DNA from: Ramichloridium luteum
Taxonomy: Eukaryota > Ascomycota > Dothideomycetes > Mycosphaerellales > Dissoconiaceae
Reading direction: 5' to 3'
DNA length: 64,000 nt
Assembly: GCA_002368545.1 (NCBI GenBank)
Contig: MTSC01000011.1
Location: forward strand, 124,001-188,000
Made by a program: the position numbers and the translations under genes. Under the pieces are notes generated by a model, which saw nothing but the letters and a program-made list of their open reading frames with translations, made no database searches and was not told where the DNA came from. Shown here one piece after another: positions 20,848 through 30,838 of this stretch; the first letter of the stretch is position 1; each line of letters opens with the position of its first letter.

Positions 20848-21549
20848 TCAAAACTCCGCAAGATCCAGGTCACTATCCTCCTTAGACTCAGCTTTGACCG
20901 AGGCTGTAAGCACGGCAGCAGAAGCAAAGGTAGCAGAATGTTAGCCTACATATCTCAAGAATCGTTGGGTCCGACGAGAACCCATTTGCGAACAGCAGCA
21001 GGAGGAAGAGGATGAGGTCGCCGCTTACCCTTCTTGCTGTCGCCAACGTCACCATCCTCGTCGTCCGCACTATCGACCGGATTGTCTCTAGCCGCCTTCT
21101 TGCCTCGCTTCTTCGGGGTCGTGCCCGTAGCTGTCTTGGTCTTCTTGGGAGTCCCGCCCTCAGCGGTGGCCTTGCGCTTCTTGGTCGGAGACGCCGAGGG
21201 GGTAGCGGTCTCGGAGGTCGCGCGGCTTTTGGCTGTGCCGCCGCCGCCGTTCTTCAGGGTGGCCTCGAGCTTGTTGATGGCCTTCATGGTGACCGTCTTG
21301 AATGAGGCTTCGAGGACGTTGGGGTCATGCTGGGCAGCCGCGGTCTTCCAGTCGATCTGTGAATCGGAAGTGAGAGGTTAGTTTGGGCGGATAGTCCATC
21401 ATGGAAGGTAAGTCAAGATGATCTGTGACAATGAACAAGAAAATAATCGAAAGACTCACCTCGTTACGCTTGGAGTTGAGAAAGCATAGGGCGAAACGAC
21501 GGACCTCCGCTGTAGTGCACAGGTCCATCGGATGCTGATGTGGTGCCAT
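20848..21549 (-). CDS. Small basic nuclear-type protein, unknown function
   Basis: Three exons: 21549-21460, 21356-21029 and 20903-20848; 157 residues. The N-terminal 60 residues form a compact helical-looking segment (AEVRRFALCFLNSKRNEIDW, then EASFKTVTMKAINKLEATLK) that resembles small Myb/SANT-like modules of many fungal hypothetical proteins. The rest is Lys/Thr/Pro-rich with SPTKKRK and TPKKRGKKA repeats typical of nuclear localisation or DNA-associated tails, and ends acidic with DSDLDLAEF. The 125-bp last intron uses GTAAGC and CTTACAG. A nuclear DNA- or chromatin-associated role is inferred from composition only. No specific orthologue is recognised. Confidence 0.75.
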
Positions 21550-22146
21550 GCTGGAACGAGGTGGAGTAGATGAGGCTTGACAGAGATGATGATTGCAAGT
21601 GAGAATCTGATTGAATGATGTTACTGAAATGTGGATGGAAATGAGTTGGAGCAGAGGAGAATACAAGATGGTCAAAGAAGTGGCCACAGGTGAATGAATG
21701 ACTGCTTTGTGGGCTTTATGAAATGCCTCCCATTCACCGGCGGACCACCAACCTCACAAGCTCGCACTTGCATGTGTCACGAGCTGGCCGCGGGCCCGGC
21801 TCTGAATCTCGCTCTCCATGATAATTTCGTGGCCGGTGGAGCGCAATTAGGAGATATTTGACAGAAAATTGATCTCGCTTGCACAGCTAAACTTTGTTGA
21901 AATTCGACACTTCCTTGCGCATCTTTGCTCCAAGCTCGCTCTGCCGTTCCCTGCTTAAGCCACGATTCAATAAGGCGATCTGAGTCGCGAACCGACTCGT
22001 ATTACAGATTCCGACTCGTGAACCGACTCGTGCTGCAGATTCCGACCTCTCGACTTTCTCTCCCACATGCTCATGATCCCGATCTTGCTTTTGCCCAGGT
22101 GTGCAGAGCACCATTATCGAATGTTGATTACGGCAGATCCAACTTC
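21550..22146. other. Intergenic region with a short tandem duplication
   Basis: 597 bp between two minus-strand genes. It holds the promoter of the small basic protein gene and the 31-bp duplication listed separately. No gene is seen. Confidence 0.55.
21982..22043. repeat. Two tandem 31-bp repeats with GACTCG/CGAGTC-type symmetry
   Basis: Units 21982-22012 and 22013-22043 share the pattern GA(G/C)TCG(C/T)GAACCGACTCGT…CAGATTCC and differ at about five positions, mostly transitions. Each unit has an internal partial inverted repeat (GAGTCG…CGACTC in the first). Confidence 0.65.
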
Positions 22147-22908
22147 TCACAAACTGTCATTCATGCTTTCGGGCGTCACAGCGGAATTGACACTTTCATC
22201 TTCTTTCTCCTCATCCCCGACCTCACCGACACTCAGATTCCGAATGCCCGGATGATGAGCCGGATGCAACCGAATCTCTCTCCGACTATTAACCCATACC
22301 GCCCTTCCTCCCACCACTGACGGCACCCACACGGAACCCGGCGAAACCTCCAATGCTTCCTCGTGGAATTTGATCGCCGTCTCCGCGGTCGTGATCGGTA
22401 CCGGAGCGGAATCTTTCACATACAGAATCGTCTTGATGAGGGCTCGATGCCTGGGATCAAGGCAACTCAGCCCATCTCGTTCGTTGTTGTTCAATGTCCG
22501 GAACTCTTCGTCGACTGTGGATCGCTGCCGGATGAAGATGGTGTTCTCGAAGAAGATGCGGGCAGCTTCGACGCGGAGGCGGTGGCAGGATTGGAGTACG
22601 GGTGGGAGGGAGATTATGGGACCGTCGACGGCGACGAGTTCGTCATTTGGTCGGTGGTTGTCTTCGGTCAGAACCACGAGTCGTAGAATGATATTTCGAA
22701 GCTCACGCGGGAGATGGAGGAGCGGCGACGCAGTATCATTATTCGCCCGCATTCTCTCACGGAGTAGCTTCTCCGTCTCGAAGCTGAGCACTTTTCGAAC
22801 GCTGCGAGCTCGATAGCGGGTTGTGGTGAAGTCGATGTTGATCGAGCCCGTCATCGTCGTTGATGTTATCGTTGCTTGCAGCGGGGAAAGGATTCCCTGG
22901 ATGACCAT
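22147..22908 (-). CDS. F-box/2EXR-type fungal hypothetical protein
   Basis: A single-exon frame of 253 residues when started at the ATG at 22908 (A at -3, G at +4). A second in-frame ATG at 22854 would give MTGSINIDF… and is a possible alternative. The frame stays open further upstream but without an ATG. The block PLLHLPRELRNIILRLVVLT near residue 75 is the F-box-like/2EXR motif common in fungal proteins, followed by PPVLQSCHRLRVEAARIFFE, which also belongs to that family. The C-terminal third is unassigned. Such proteins are often substrate adaptors or of unknown role; no partner is evident here. Confidence 0.7.
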   Translation of the reverse strand: MVIQGILSPLQATITSTTMTGSINIDFTTTRYRARSVRKVLSFETEKLLRERMRANNDTASPLLHLPRELRNIILRLVVLTEDNHRPNDELVAVDGPIISLPPVLQSCHRLRVEAARIFFENTIFIRQRSTVDEEFRTLNNNERDGLSCLDPRHRALIKTILYVKDSAPVPITTAETAIKFHEEALEVSPGSVWVPSVVGGRAVWVNSRREIRLHPAHHPGIRNLSVGEVGDEEKEDESVNSAVTPESMNDSL

Positions 22909-23503
22909 TGTAGACCGGCAAGGCAGAGAGGGGGAGGGCAGGAAGAAGACATGGCTATGCAATGGTGAGAAGAACAATCTCCCGGAAGACAGATCCACAA
23001 AGGTGCTTCCAGCTGGTGGATGCACGGAGGAATCGGTGCCGTGAGGTGCCGATGCCAAGCGCGTGATGCCAACGCATTGGTTCGCGTTGGCTATGTCCTG
23101 ATGCTGTGGAAAGGGATGAAGAAGCAGGTTTTCCGGGCGGCTTCTTCTTTGTCGTTGCTAGGTTGGGAAGGTGCGATCCTCGTTCGTGGCTGCCCATTGT
23201 CGTTTTGGCCCCACTTGCGCCATTGAATTGGTCTGATGAGGAGTGAGTTTTCTGGCTGCCTGTCGAGTTGATGCGATAGAAATTGGAAGCCTAGAGGAGC
23301 GGTACCGGACGGCACACTGTATACGGACGTACGAAGCTGATTTTGGCCAAGCGAGGATTGGAAGGAGCTCACGGGAGCACCACATGCCAAAAAGGACGAA
23401 CACGAAAGCAAGGACGGCCCCGGGACGGCCGGGGGAGATCATGCAGCATTAGTCATTGTCATTCTTCGAATCCATGATCATGAATAAAACAGAATTTTCA
23501 CAA
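22909..23503. other. Intergenic region without recognisable gene
   Basis: 595 bp between the 2EXR gene start and the SEC20 stop. No supportable feature beyond the expected promoter and terminator. Confidence 0.55.
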
Positions 23504-24841
23504 TCATAACTCATCTCGCTTCCGCGCCTGGTGCTTCGCATCTTCCACCTCAGCCTCAAAGACCTTCTTCTTAGGGTTCGGCGCTTCCTCCCAACGCTCC
23601 TGCAGAATCGTCCCATCACCTCTCCTGACCGGCTCCTTTTCCTGAGCAGCCGGCGGGGATGCCTGCTGTTGCTCGCCTTGCGCACTTTGCTCCGCCATCT
23701 TACCAATCTTCTCCGACATCTGGCCTTGCAGGATTGGATTCGGGCGTTCGCGCGCTCCTTGTCCACCAGCACCGACGGGAATGCCTTCTTTCGGGATCGC
23801 GCCGCGGGGGAATGATTCGACGCGGGCTTGGGCGCTGGGCTGGACGATCAGCGGGGGCCGAGAGGTGGAGGGGAGATTTGCTGGGTTGTTTTTGTAGAGG
23901 GGCTCTTTGGCTAGGATTCCGGTAACGGTGAGGAAGAAGATGAATGGTTTGAAGACTAGCCAGTTGAGGAAGAAATAGACGATGCTCCAGATGAAGAGTG
24001 GAAGACGAAAGAATGGTCCGTAAAGGATACGGCGGAAAATGAGCCAACAGAGAGTTGCGATGAGGATGTAGAAAGCTGTTTCGAGATACCAGCTGTCGCT
24101 CTTTTGGCTCTTGAGGAGGGTTCCGATCAAGTTTCGAGAGGTGCTCAATACGTTATCGAGGTTGCTGTAATCGTCCCCTAGTTGCGCAAGCGCGGCAGTC
24201 GACTGGTCGAGGGTTTCCTGTGCAAACCGTGACCGAGTAAGTTCCGTGGAGAGGAGGTCGTGTGTGCGTCGGAGGGCCGAAGTTACGTCGCTCGAGGCGT
24301 TGACGAGGACTTCGTCGCGGGTCAGGTTCTTCTGCTGTTGGTTCTTTCTCCGCTGCGCGAACAACTGCTCTCGTGCACCTTCGAGCGGCTCGCGAGTTTC
24401 GTCGAGCTGTGCAGCTTCTGTTCGGTAGCCTTCGAGGACTGCTTGCCGCTCCTTGCGCTTGGCCTGCTCGCTTGCGTACTTCGCGGCGACTTGCGCGTTA
24501 CGGAACCTCTGCCGGGAATCGGTCAATTCTTCACCAAGTCGGATGACTTTGGCGGTGATGCGAGCCTCGTCGTTGTCTCTGAGGCTGGGTCTTCGCTTCG
24601 CGTCCCCCTGTATGGAGAAGTCGTCCGCTTCTTGTTTGATGAGCTCGAAATCCTCGGAGAGTTGCTTCAGACTCTCGTGAATGTCCTGGGCAAGCTCGAC
24701 ACGGACACTGCCTTCGCCGTCAAGTGGTTCGGGGCCTGGTTGGAAGGTGAGTTTGCCTAGGCGGCTGATGAGGGTATTGGTAGTCTTCAATGACTCGCCG
24801 AGTGCTGCGAGCTGCTTGGTGAGGTCTGTGGTGGCACTCAT
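23504..24841 (-). CDS. SEC20: ER SNARE protein Sec20
   Basis: Single exon, 445 residues from the ATG at 24841; the frame opens upstream only with a GTG. The start MSATTDLTKQLAALGESLKT and the LISRLGKLTFQPG motif match fungal Sec20. The Sec20/BNIP1 SNARE-like domain lies around residues 185-255 (SALRRTHDLLSTELTRSRFA, then QLGDDYSNLDNVLSTSRNLI). Hydrophobic segments follow at about 245-310, and a long lumenal Pro/Gln/Glu-rich tail ends in KRDEL. A C-terminal HDEL/RDEL-type ER retrieval signal is known on yeast Sec20, which fits. Sec20 works with Tip20, Ufe1 and Use1 in Golgi-to-ER fusion. It is divergently transcribed from ERV46, another early-secretory gene. Confidence 0.9.
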   Translation of the reverse strand: MSATTDLTKQLAALGESLKTTNTLISRLGKLTFQPGPEPLDGEGSVRVELAQDIHESLKQLSEDFELIKQEADDFSIQGDAKRRPSLRDNDEARITAKVIRLGEELTDSRQRFRNAQVAAKYASEQAKRKERQAVLEGYRTEAAQLDETREPLEGAREQLFAQRRKNQQQKNLTRDEVLVNASSDVTSALRRTHDLLSTELTRSRFAQETLDQSTAALAQLGDDYSNLDNVLSTSRNLIGTLLKSQKSDSWYLETAFYILIATLCWLIFRRILYGPFFRLPLFIWSIVYFFLNWLVFKPFIFFLTVTGILAKEPLYKNNPANLPSTSRPPLIVQPSAQARVESFPRGAIPKEGIPVGAGGQGARERPNPILQGQMSEKIGKMAEQSAQGEQQQASPPAAQEKEPVRRGDGTILQERWEEAPNPKKKVFEAEVEDAKHQARKRDEL

Positions 24842-25532
24842 GGCGACATCGATGGGATCAATCCTGTTGCTGCAATTCTGGGCTGCATCCACAGGCGCAC
24901 CGATGACGTCGAATGTCGATTATGGAAACACCAAGGTGTCTCACGCAGAGGTGGACTCTTCGGTTCCAGGAATTCGGAAGGAAATTCCGCCAGATAATTT
25001 CTCCTCTAGACGATATTGCCTTCAATCCCTTCCGCGTTCTATCCCACTGATACTTGTTCCAACCCGCCTGCTTCACGACTGGACAATGTCATCAAATTCC
25101 AAGATTCGCGCTCGTCACGTGCGGCGACCTTCCACCTGCACCGCGGAAACGTGTCCAAATTGGGCCTCCGACCCTGAAATACGGGCCGGCTTCGACGCGC
25201 CGATGCGTTCCACGCGGCACGACGCCAGCGCTGCAGCTAGCCACGAATGAGCATTGGAATCTCCAGCTGGCCAGTTCAATATCGAGAACAGGACATTGCC
25301 AAATATATCGAGCTCGCGACAGGTCGTCGCCAGCATTCAGACGAGCTTCAACACGACTTTTTCATATTTCCATGACCTCTTGATTCATATTCGCTCCTTA
25401 GATCGTCCGCGCGATCCACATTTCCCGCTGTACGACCAGCGCAATATTGGACAGACCCCTCGCCAAACCAGCCCTTGGGCTGACGACGATTCCGCGCAAC
25501 ACGAGCCGATGAGCACGATATAGAAAGCCACC
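24842..25532. promoter_or_regulatory. Divergent promoter region between SEC20 and ERV46
   Basis: 691 bp with no supportable gene. It separates two genes of ER-Golgi traffic, so co-regulation is possible. I do not recognise specific sites. Confidence 0.55.
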
Positions 25533-26893
25533 ATGCCTCCGAAATCCCGATTCACCCGGCTCGATGCCTTCACCAAGACGGTCGAAGATGCCCGCATCCG
25601 GACGACAAGCGGCGGCATCGTCACCCTGCTCTCCTTCGTCGTCATCCTCTACCTCGTCTGGGGCGAGTGGGCGGACTACCGGCGGATCATCGTGCACCCG
25701 GAGCTCATCGTCGACAAGGGGCGGGGCGAGAAGATGGAGATCCACATGAACATCTCGTTCCCGCGCATCCCGTGCGAGCTGCTGACGCTCGACGTCATGG
25801 ACGTCAGCGGCGAGATCCAGAGCGGTGTGATGCACGGCGTGAACAAGGTGCGGCTGAGCGACAAGGGCGCGGTGATCGGCAGCACCCCGCTCGACCTGCA
25901 CCCGGACACGGAGGCGCTCGCGCACATGGCGCCGGACTACTGCGGCGAGTGCTACGGCGCGCCGGCGCCGGCGAACGCGATCAAGAAGGGCTGCTGCAAT
26001 ACGTGCGCGGAGGTGCGCGAGGCGTACGCCTCCGTGTCGTGGTCCTTCGGCAAGGGCGAGAACGTGGAGCAGTGCGAGCGCGAGCACTACTCCGAGCACC
26101 TGGACGAGCAGCGGCGCGAGGGCTGCCGCATCGAGGGCGGCATCCGCGTGAACAAGGTCGTCGGCAACTTCCACTTCGCGCCCGGCAAGAGCTTCAGCAA
26201 CGGCAACATGCACGTGCACGACCTGGAGAACTACCTGAACGGCGCGCCGGACGTCGAGCACACGTTCAGCCACACGATCCACCACCTGCGCTTCGGGCCC
26301 GAGCTGCCGGACGACGTGATCCGGCGCGTCGGCCGGAAGGGCATGGCCTGGTCGAACCACCACCTGAACCCGCTCGACGACACGAAGCAGGAGACGAACG
26401 AGAAGGCCTTCAACTTCATGTACTTCGTCAAGGTCGTCTCCACGGCCTACCTGCCGCTGGGCTGGGAGAAGACCAACACCATTTTGGATGTACCCCACGA
26501 GCTCATCGAACTCGGCGGCTACGGCAAAGACGATTCCGGCAGCATCGAGACCCACCAGTACTCCGTTACCTCGCACAAACGCTCGCTCATGGGCGGTGAC
26601 GCCAGCGGCGAGGGCCATCAGGAGCGGCTACACGCCCGCGGTGGTATTCCAGGTGTCTTCTTCTCATACGTAAGTAGTCGCGACCACATTTTCGCCCTAT
26701 CACAAAATTCTAACTCGCTTTGCAGGACATCTCACCGATGAAGGTCATCAACCGCGAGGCGCGGGCCAAGACGTTCACGGGTTTCTTGGTGGGCGTGTGT
26801 GCTGTAGTCGGCGGTACCTTGACCGTGGCCGCCGCGCTCGACCGGGCGCTGTACGAGGGCGGTCAGCGCGTAAAAAAGATGCATTCAAATTAG
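25533..26893 (+). CDS. ERV46: ER-Golgi cargo receptor Erv46
   Basis: Two exons, 25533-26669 and 26726-26893, with a 56-bp intron (GTAAGT…TTTGCAG); 434 residues. The N-terminal ERGIC_N region (RLDAFTKTVEDARIRTTSGG, then TM1 near residues 27-43) is followed by a lumenal domain. This has the Erv46-specific cysteine cluster CGECYGA…KKGCCNTCAEVREAY near residues 137-165, which distinguishes it from Erv41. The second membrane segment (TGFLVGVCAVVGGTLTVAAA) is encoded by exon 2, and the protein ends RVKKMHSN in the cytosol. Erv46 with Erv41 forms a complex cycling between ER and Golgi in COPI/COPII vesicles and retrieves escaped ER proteins. GC content at third positions is very high (long shadow frames on both strands). 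Confidence 0.93.
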
Positions 26894-27023
26894 AAAGGTT
26901 GGGTGATGGGGGTTTGCTTTCAGGGCATAGGAGTATCGGTTTGCATATACAGTCTCAGAAGCGTTCGGGAGGTTTTTGGCTCATTCAAGTCTATTCGTTC
27001 GTACATGTCCCCGGTAGTGCAGC

Positions 27024-29642
27024 TCATTCCTGTACGCGCACTTCGCTTGCGACAGCGTGGCATAGCTCGACCGCGACGCCGGCACCAGACAGTACGTCGA
27101 TCCACATGCGTTGCGTATCACTGAGTCGATCGTTCTCACTCTTGACCTCCGCAAACATGACTGCGCCAGAAGGATACTCAACATCAGCGGTACGCCACAG
27201 GAATAAATCTGGCACACCGCCGCCGCGCTGCGCATATTCCTGCGACATGACCTTCATGACGGTGCTCAGCGCTGCCGGCGGGAATGCCTCTGCGATCTCC
27301 AACAAATCCTCGTACGCATACGTCCAATCGAGGCCAACAATGCACGTCTGCCGTTCGTGATGCTCCTCCCAGGCCGACTTGATGCGCGCAACGGCACTGC
27401 CATTGCTGAGCTCATTCAGCCGCATTGTGATTTCCGACATGCGGGCGGGAAAAAACGCATCGGTGTGCAGGTCGAGCGGACAGGTCTGGTAAGGTGTCTG
27501 GAAGACGTTCGGAATGTAGAGGAACAGAATATCTGCGAAGAGGTAGGCGAATAGTGTACGCAAAAGCCCGCCTTCGCAGTGGTAGCCTTTCCAGCCCAAC
27601 GCGCGGTAGCGAGAGAGACACATGTCTTCGACGCTGCACTCGCCTTCGACGACGACTTCCTTCTCTTCTCCATCCTCGCTCTTGACCGTCGTCAAGGCAG
27701 GGTCGAGCCAGATCGTCTTAGCGCCACGACGATCCGATTTGAGGTTCTGGTCGCTGTTGCGGCGATTATTCTTCAGCGATGGAGGCCGCTCGATCCGAAC
27801 TCCTTCAAAAGTACGTTCGACGGCCTTGGCGAGACTGACATGAGAGAAATCATGCTGCTGTCGTTTAGGCACTTTCAAAGCCTTCTCGAGCTTGATGGTT
27901 CGCTTCTGAAGATCGCGATGAAAGATAAGATGCGTGAGCTGGTCTTGCAGTCCATCCTCGCAGGTCTGCAGCGCCATCCGCTTCCAGTGCTTCTTCTTCG
28001 CATCTTCGCCCTGGCATTCGGGGGGTGAAGGCAGATGGAGATACATATAGTGCTCCTCCAGAAGAGCTTTCCGTTGATACCAATCACCTCGTCGGGAGGT
28101 ATGAAACAAGCGTTGCTCCAGCAGCTCGCAGAGTAGTTCGTGCTCACGTTTGTGATCCTTGAATTTCCCCATCACATGAGCTGCTTTGTGAACGATACGC
28201 GTATAGACCCATGCAGGTGACAGCCGTCGCAAGTAGGCGCCTTCGCCAGTGCTATACAGGCTATCTTCCTTGCGCTGCTCTTCATCTAACAGAGCTTGCC
28301 ATCGCGGATAGACGTCTTCAAAGATATCCAAAATGACCTGCAGGCCATCTTTCGTCGGCGTGCCGTTGAATTCAAGGATATTATCCACTCGGAATTGGGT
28401 TCGCACGCTAGCTTCGAACTCAAGCAGGAATGATCTTGAAGCAAATATGTTCGCTGACCGTGATACAATATATTCGGGAAAGTTCCAACGAGCAATTCTA
28501 GCCAAGATGATGGTGGTCAAAGACTTTTCAGTCCATTCCGTTGAGCGATAGAAGACGAGATGAACTCGCTCAAATAACTTCAGAGCTGGGAGAGACAGGC
28601 GAATGCAGGGTCCTGTTTCGGCCAAGATTTTCTGTACAAAGTGAGAGTCGCGATTCTCAAGTTTGCTCGGGGTAGTCGAGCGCGTTTCGGGATCACGATT
28701 CTCGGAGGTCGTGGTCTCCTCGGTGTCGGACCTCTTCAGGGAAGCAAAGTCAAGACCAGACTGCTTCACGCTCGTGCGCCGAAAGGCTGCCAGCAGCTCC
28801 CTTTTGTTCTTCCCTTGTACCTTCACATCCTTGGCGATCGTCTTAAGCTCATCGAGAAGCAGCAACGATGACGCCTCTTCAAGATCACGAATACAATCCT
28901 CTGACCGGTCTGCGAAGGCAAACGTTTCGCCAAGTGGCGTCTCCGCCGGTGGCTCCAGCTCGCCAGCGTTCTTCTGTGGAGGTGCAGATGATGTGGGTAA
29001 TGCTCTCGAGATCTGCAATGCAGATATAGCCTCGGGCAAATCCGCCACATCACTATGATATCCTAGGCGGGTGATTCGATGCCAGCTCGAAGTCTTCCGC
29101 AGAAAGAGCCGCACATAAAGATATTGCGCTTCATAGTTGAGCTCCCGCCATTGTTTAAAGACAGCATGCTCGGCCTCGTCGAAAAGATGGCTTTCATCTT
29201 CCAGGACGGTGTCAAGGGCTAGGTTGAAGGCATCGACATATATCGAGCTCTTCCCCCTCGTCCAGCTCCGTCCGTCGAGTCGCTCATGGAGGCCCTTCTC
29301 GGCGAGCTCGGCCGCACGGGAGGCTTCATATGCTTCAATGGCCTCGGCATCGGTCTGGATCGGCGGGAGCGCTGTCTCAAGATCGGTCCGCTTTACGCGA
29401 ACGTCAGCCTCGAGATCTTCATGCTCGCTGTCCTCATCCGAGTCTGGGACGACCTCTCGCCGACGGGTCGAGCTCGCAGGTGATGTCTTGATCACAAAGG
29501 CATCGATATTCCGCTTGACTCGCTTGGGAGCGGGCGTGGCAAAATCATCCTCATCGCCGGCCTCGAAATTCGTCGACTTCGGATGTGGAATTTTCTGCCC
29601 GAGCATCGCATTGTGCTTCGACGGACTTCGAGCCCGCAGCAT
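27024..29642 (-). CDS. FAN1: Fanconi-associated nuclease 1 homologue (VRR-NUC)
   Basis: Intronless gene of 872 residues from ATG 29642. A basic, acidic-patched N-terminus (with KRVKR and PDSDEDSEHEDLE) is followed by the helical SAP/TPR-like body. The C-terminal VRR-NUC domain is intact, with the PD-(D/E)xK core GGGVPDLFLWR near residue 809 and FAEVKSENDRLSDTQ near 829. FAN1 is a structure-specific 5' flap endonuclease and exonuclease used in interstrand crosslink repair. No UBZ zinc finger is visible at the N-terminus; fungal relatives often lack it. The gene converges with ERV46, leaving 130 bp between stops. Confidence 0.93.
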   Translation of the reverse strand: MLRARSPSKHNAMLGQKIPHPKSTNFEAGDEDDFATPAPKRVKRNIDAFVIKTSPASSTRRREVVPDSDEDSEHEDLEADVRVKRTDLETALPPIQTDAEAIEAYEASRAAELAEKGLHERLDGRSWTRGKSSIYVDAFNLALDTVLEDESHLFDEAEHAVFKQWRELNYEAQYLYVRLFLRKTSSWHRITRLGYHSDVADLPEAISALQISRALPTSSAPPQKNAGELEPPAETPLGETFAFADRSEDCIRDLEEASSLLLLDELKTIAKDVKVQGKNKRELLAAFRRTSVKQSGLDFASLKRSDTEETTTSENRDPETRSTTPSKLENRDSHFVQKILAETGPCIRLSLPALKLFERVHLVFYRSTEWTEKSLTTIILARIARWNFPEYIVSRSANIFASRSFLLEFEASVRTQFRVDNILEFNGTPTKDGLQVILDIFEDVYPRWQALLDEEQRKEDSLYSTGEGAYLRRLSPAWVYTRIVHKAAHVMGKFKDHKREHELLCELLEQRLFHTSRRGDWYQRKALLEEHYMYLHLPSPPECQGEDAKKKHWKRMALQTCEDGLQDQLTHLIFHRDLQKRTIKLEKALKVPKRQQHDFSHVSLAKAVERTFEGVRIERPPSLKNNRRNSDQNLKSDRRGAKTIWLDPALTTVKSEDGEEKEVVVEGECSVEDMCLSRYRALGWKGYHCEGGLLRTLFAYLFADILFLYIPNVFQTPYQTCPLDLHTDAFFPARMSEITMRLNELSNGSAVARIKSAWEEHHERQTCIVGLDWTYAYEDLLEIAEAFPPAALSTVMKVMSQEYAQRGGGVPDLFLWRTADVEYPSGAVMFAEVKSENDRLSDTQRMWIDVLSGAGVAVELCHAVASEVRVQE

Positions 29643-30130
29643 ATTCTCATATGCTGGCCATTGTACGTTCTTCTGCTCGGCTTCTGCTCACCTCGCTGCC
29701 TGCGCTGGTGGAAGACCCGAAGCGGCGGGCGCGCGTCACTAGCCCCGTTGTAGCGAACGCGAAGACGTTGCGCGAACACGGGACGCAGGGTTCAAATTTC
29801 ACGGATCATGCATTTGGATCTCGGGCGTTTTGGCCGTTCCAACCGTCATTCGTTCTTCATGGTACGGGGAAGCGGAGAATAATGAACATGAACTGCAATC
29901 TCTGTATGAGGATATGATCTTTCGATATATGATAGGCAATTTAACATCCCCAACCATGTCTACGAACTGTGATAGTGACTCACGTGATGCTTGACAGACC
30001 CAACATCCCACGTGACGCGAGCGCAATGACGTACCGCGGGGGTGCCCTTGGACTGTCCATACTGCACCTACCTGACACTACACCTGCTTGACCAAGAAGA
30101 TTGCATATTCACAAGCCCCCTTGCAAGACC
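29643..30130. promoter_or_regulatory. Divergent promoter region between FAN1 and the FAS1 gene
   Basis: 488 bp with no gene. It includes GCACCTACCTGACACTACACC-like pyrimidine-rich sequence just upstream of the FAS1 gene start. Confidence 0.5.
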
Positions 30131-30838
30131 ATGCGCTCCCTGATCGTAGCTGTTACGACTGGATTGCTGGTGACCTCGCAAGCACAACTTCTGCCGTTCT
30201 TTGCTTCGAAAGCCCAGCAAGAAGTATCCTACTCCTCATCGGATAGGCACCAAGATCAGCAGCAACAGCAACAGCCAATCATGGCCTCCCACAATAGTGA
30301 AACAGCCGTCGCAACGAGCGAAAGCAACGGCCTCCCCATCACATCTAACAGCGCATCAGCATACCTGTCGGACCTGCTCGGCCGCAGCACGGCGCGTAGC
30401 CCGATCAGCATCTTCGCCGAATACACGCGCGACATCTCCTCCATCTCCTCCGAGCTCGAAGCCGCCACCACGGCCAAACATCGAAACCTGACTGTCCTGG
30501 CGCCGCGCAACTCGGCTTTACAGGCGCTGCCGCAGAAGCCCTGGGAGAGCGAGGCCGAATATGCTGCCTTAGGCACGGAGGCTGCATATTCGGGCACGGA
30601 GGGCAAGCAGCGTGCGCAGCGGAATCTGCAGCGCTTTGTCGAGGCGCATATTGTACCTGTGTCGCCGTGGCGGGAGTTGGATCGGCGAGCACCGCTAGCC
30701 GGAGGTCGAGAGTTGTGGTGGGAGCGCCGCGCGGATGGCAAGATCGTGGTGCAGCCGAGCCGAGTGGTGGTCGAGAAGGTCGAAGCAAGCGGGGCGAACG
30801 GCGAGGTGTGGGTTCTAGACGGTATACTCAAGGCTTGA
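30131..30838 (+). CDS. Secreted fasciclin (FAS1) domain protein
   Basis: Single exon, 235 residues, from the ATG at 30131; an apparent earlier start at 30101 is a TTG. MRSLIVAVTTGLLVTSQAQ is a good signal peptide with cleavage after about residue 18. A Gln-rich low-complexity stretch follows. The FAS1 fold covers about residues 75-235, with the H1-like RNLTVLAPRNSALQALP and the H2-like QRFVEAHIVP blocks and the closing VWVLDGIL. FAS1 domains usually mediate adhesion or membrane/cell-wall association. No GPI signal or second FAS1 domain is visible. Function in fungi is mostly unknown (one vacuolar/mitochondrial relative is described), so the assignment is to the family only. Confidence 0.82.
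   Translation: MRSLIVAVTTGLLVTSQAQLLPFFASKAQQEVSYSSSDRHQDQQQQQQPIMASHNSETAVATSESNGLPITSNSASAYLSDLLGRSTARSPISIFAEYTRDISSISSELEAATTAKHRNLTVLAPRNSALQALPQKPWESEAEYAALGTEAAYSGTEGKQRAQRNLQRFVEAHIVPVSPWRELDRRAPLAGGRELWWERRADGKIVVQPSRVVVEKVEASGANGEVWVLDGILKA

Noticed and set aside
24842..24892. Upstream extension of SEC20 by 17 codons
   Set aside because: The extension opens with GTG; the ATG at 24841 gives the family N-terminus.
25398..26618. 406-codon antisense frame over ERV46
   Set aside because: Shadow of a GC3-rich gene; reads Val/Ala/Arg/His low-complexity sequence.
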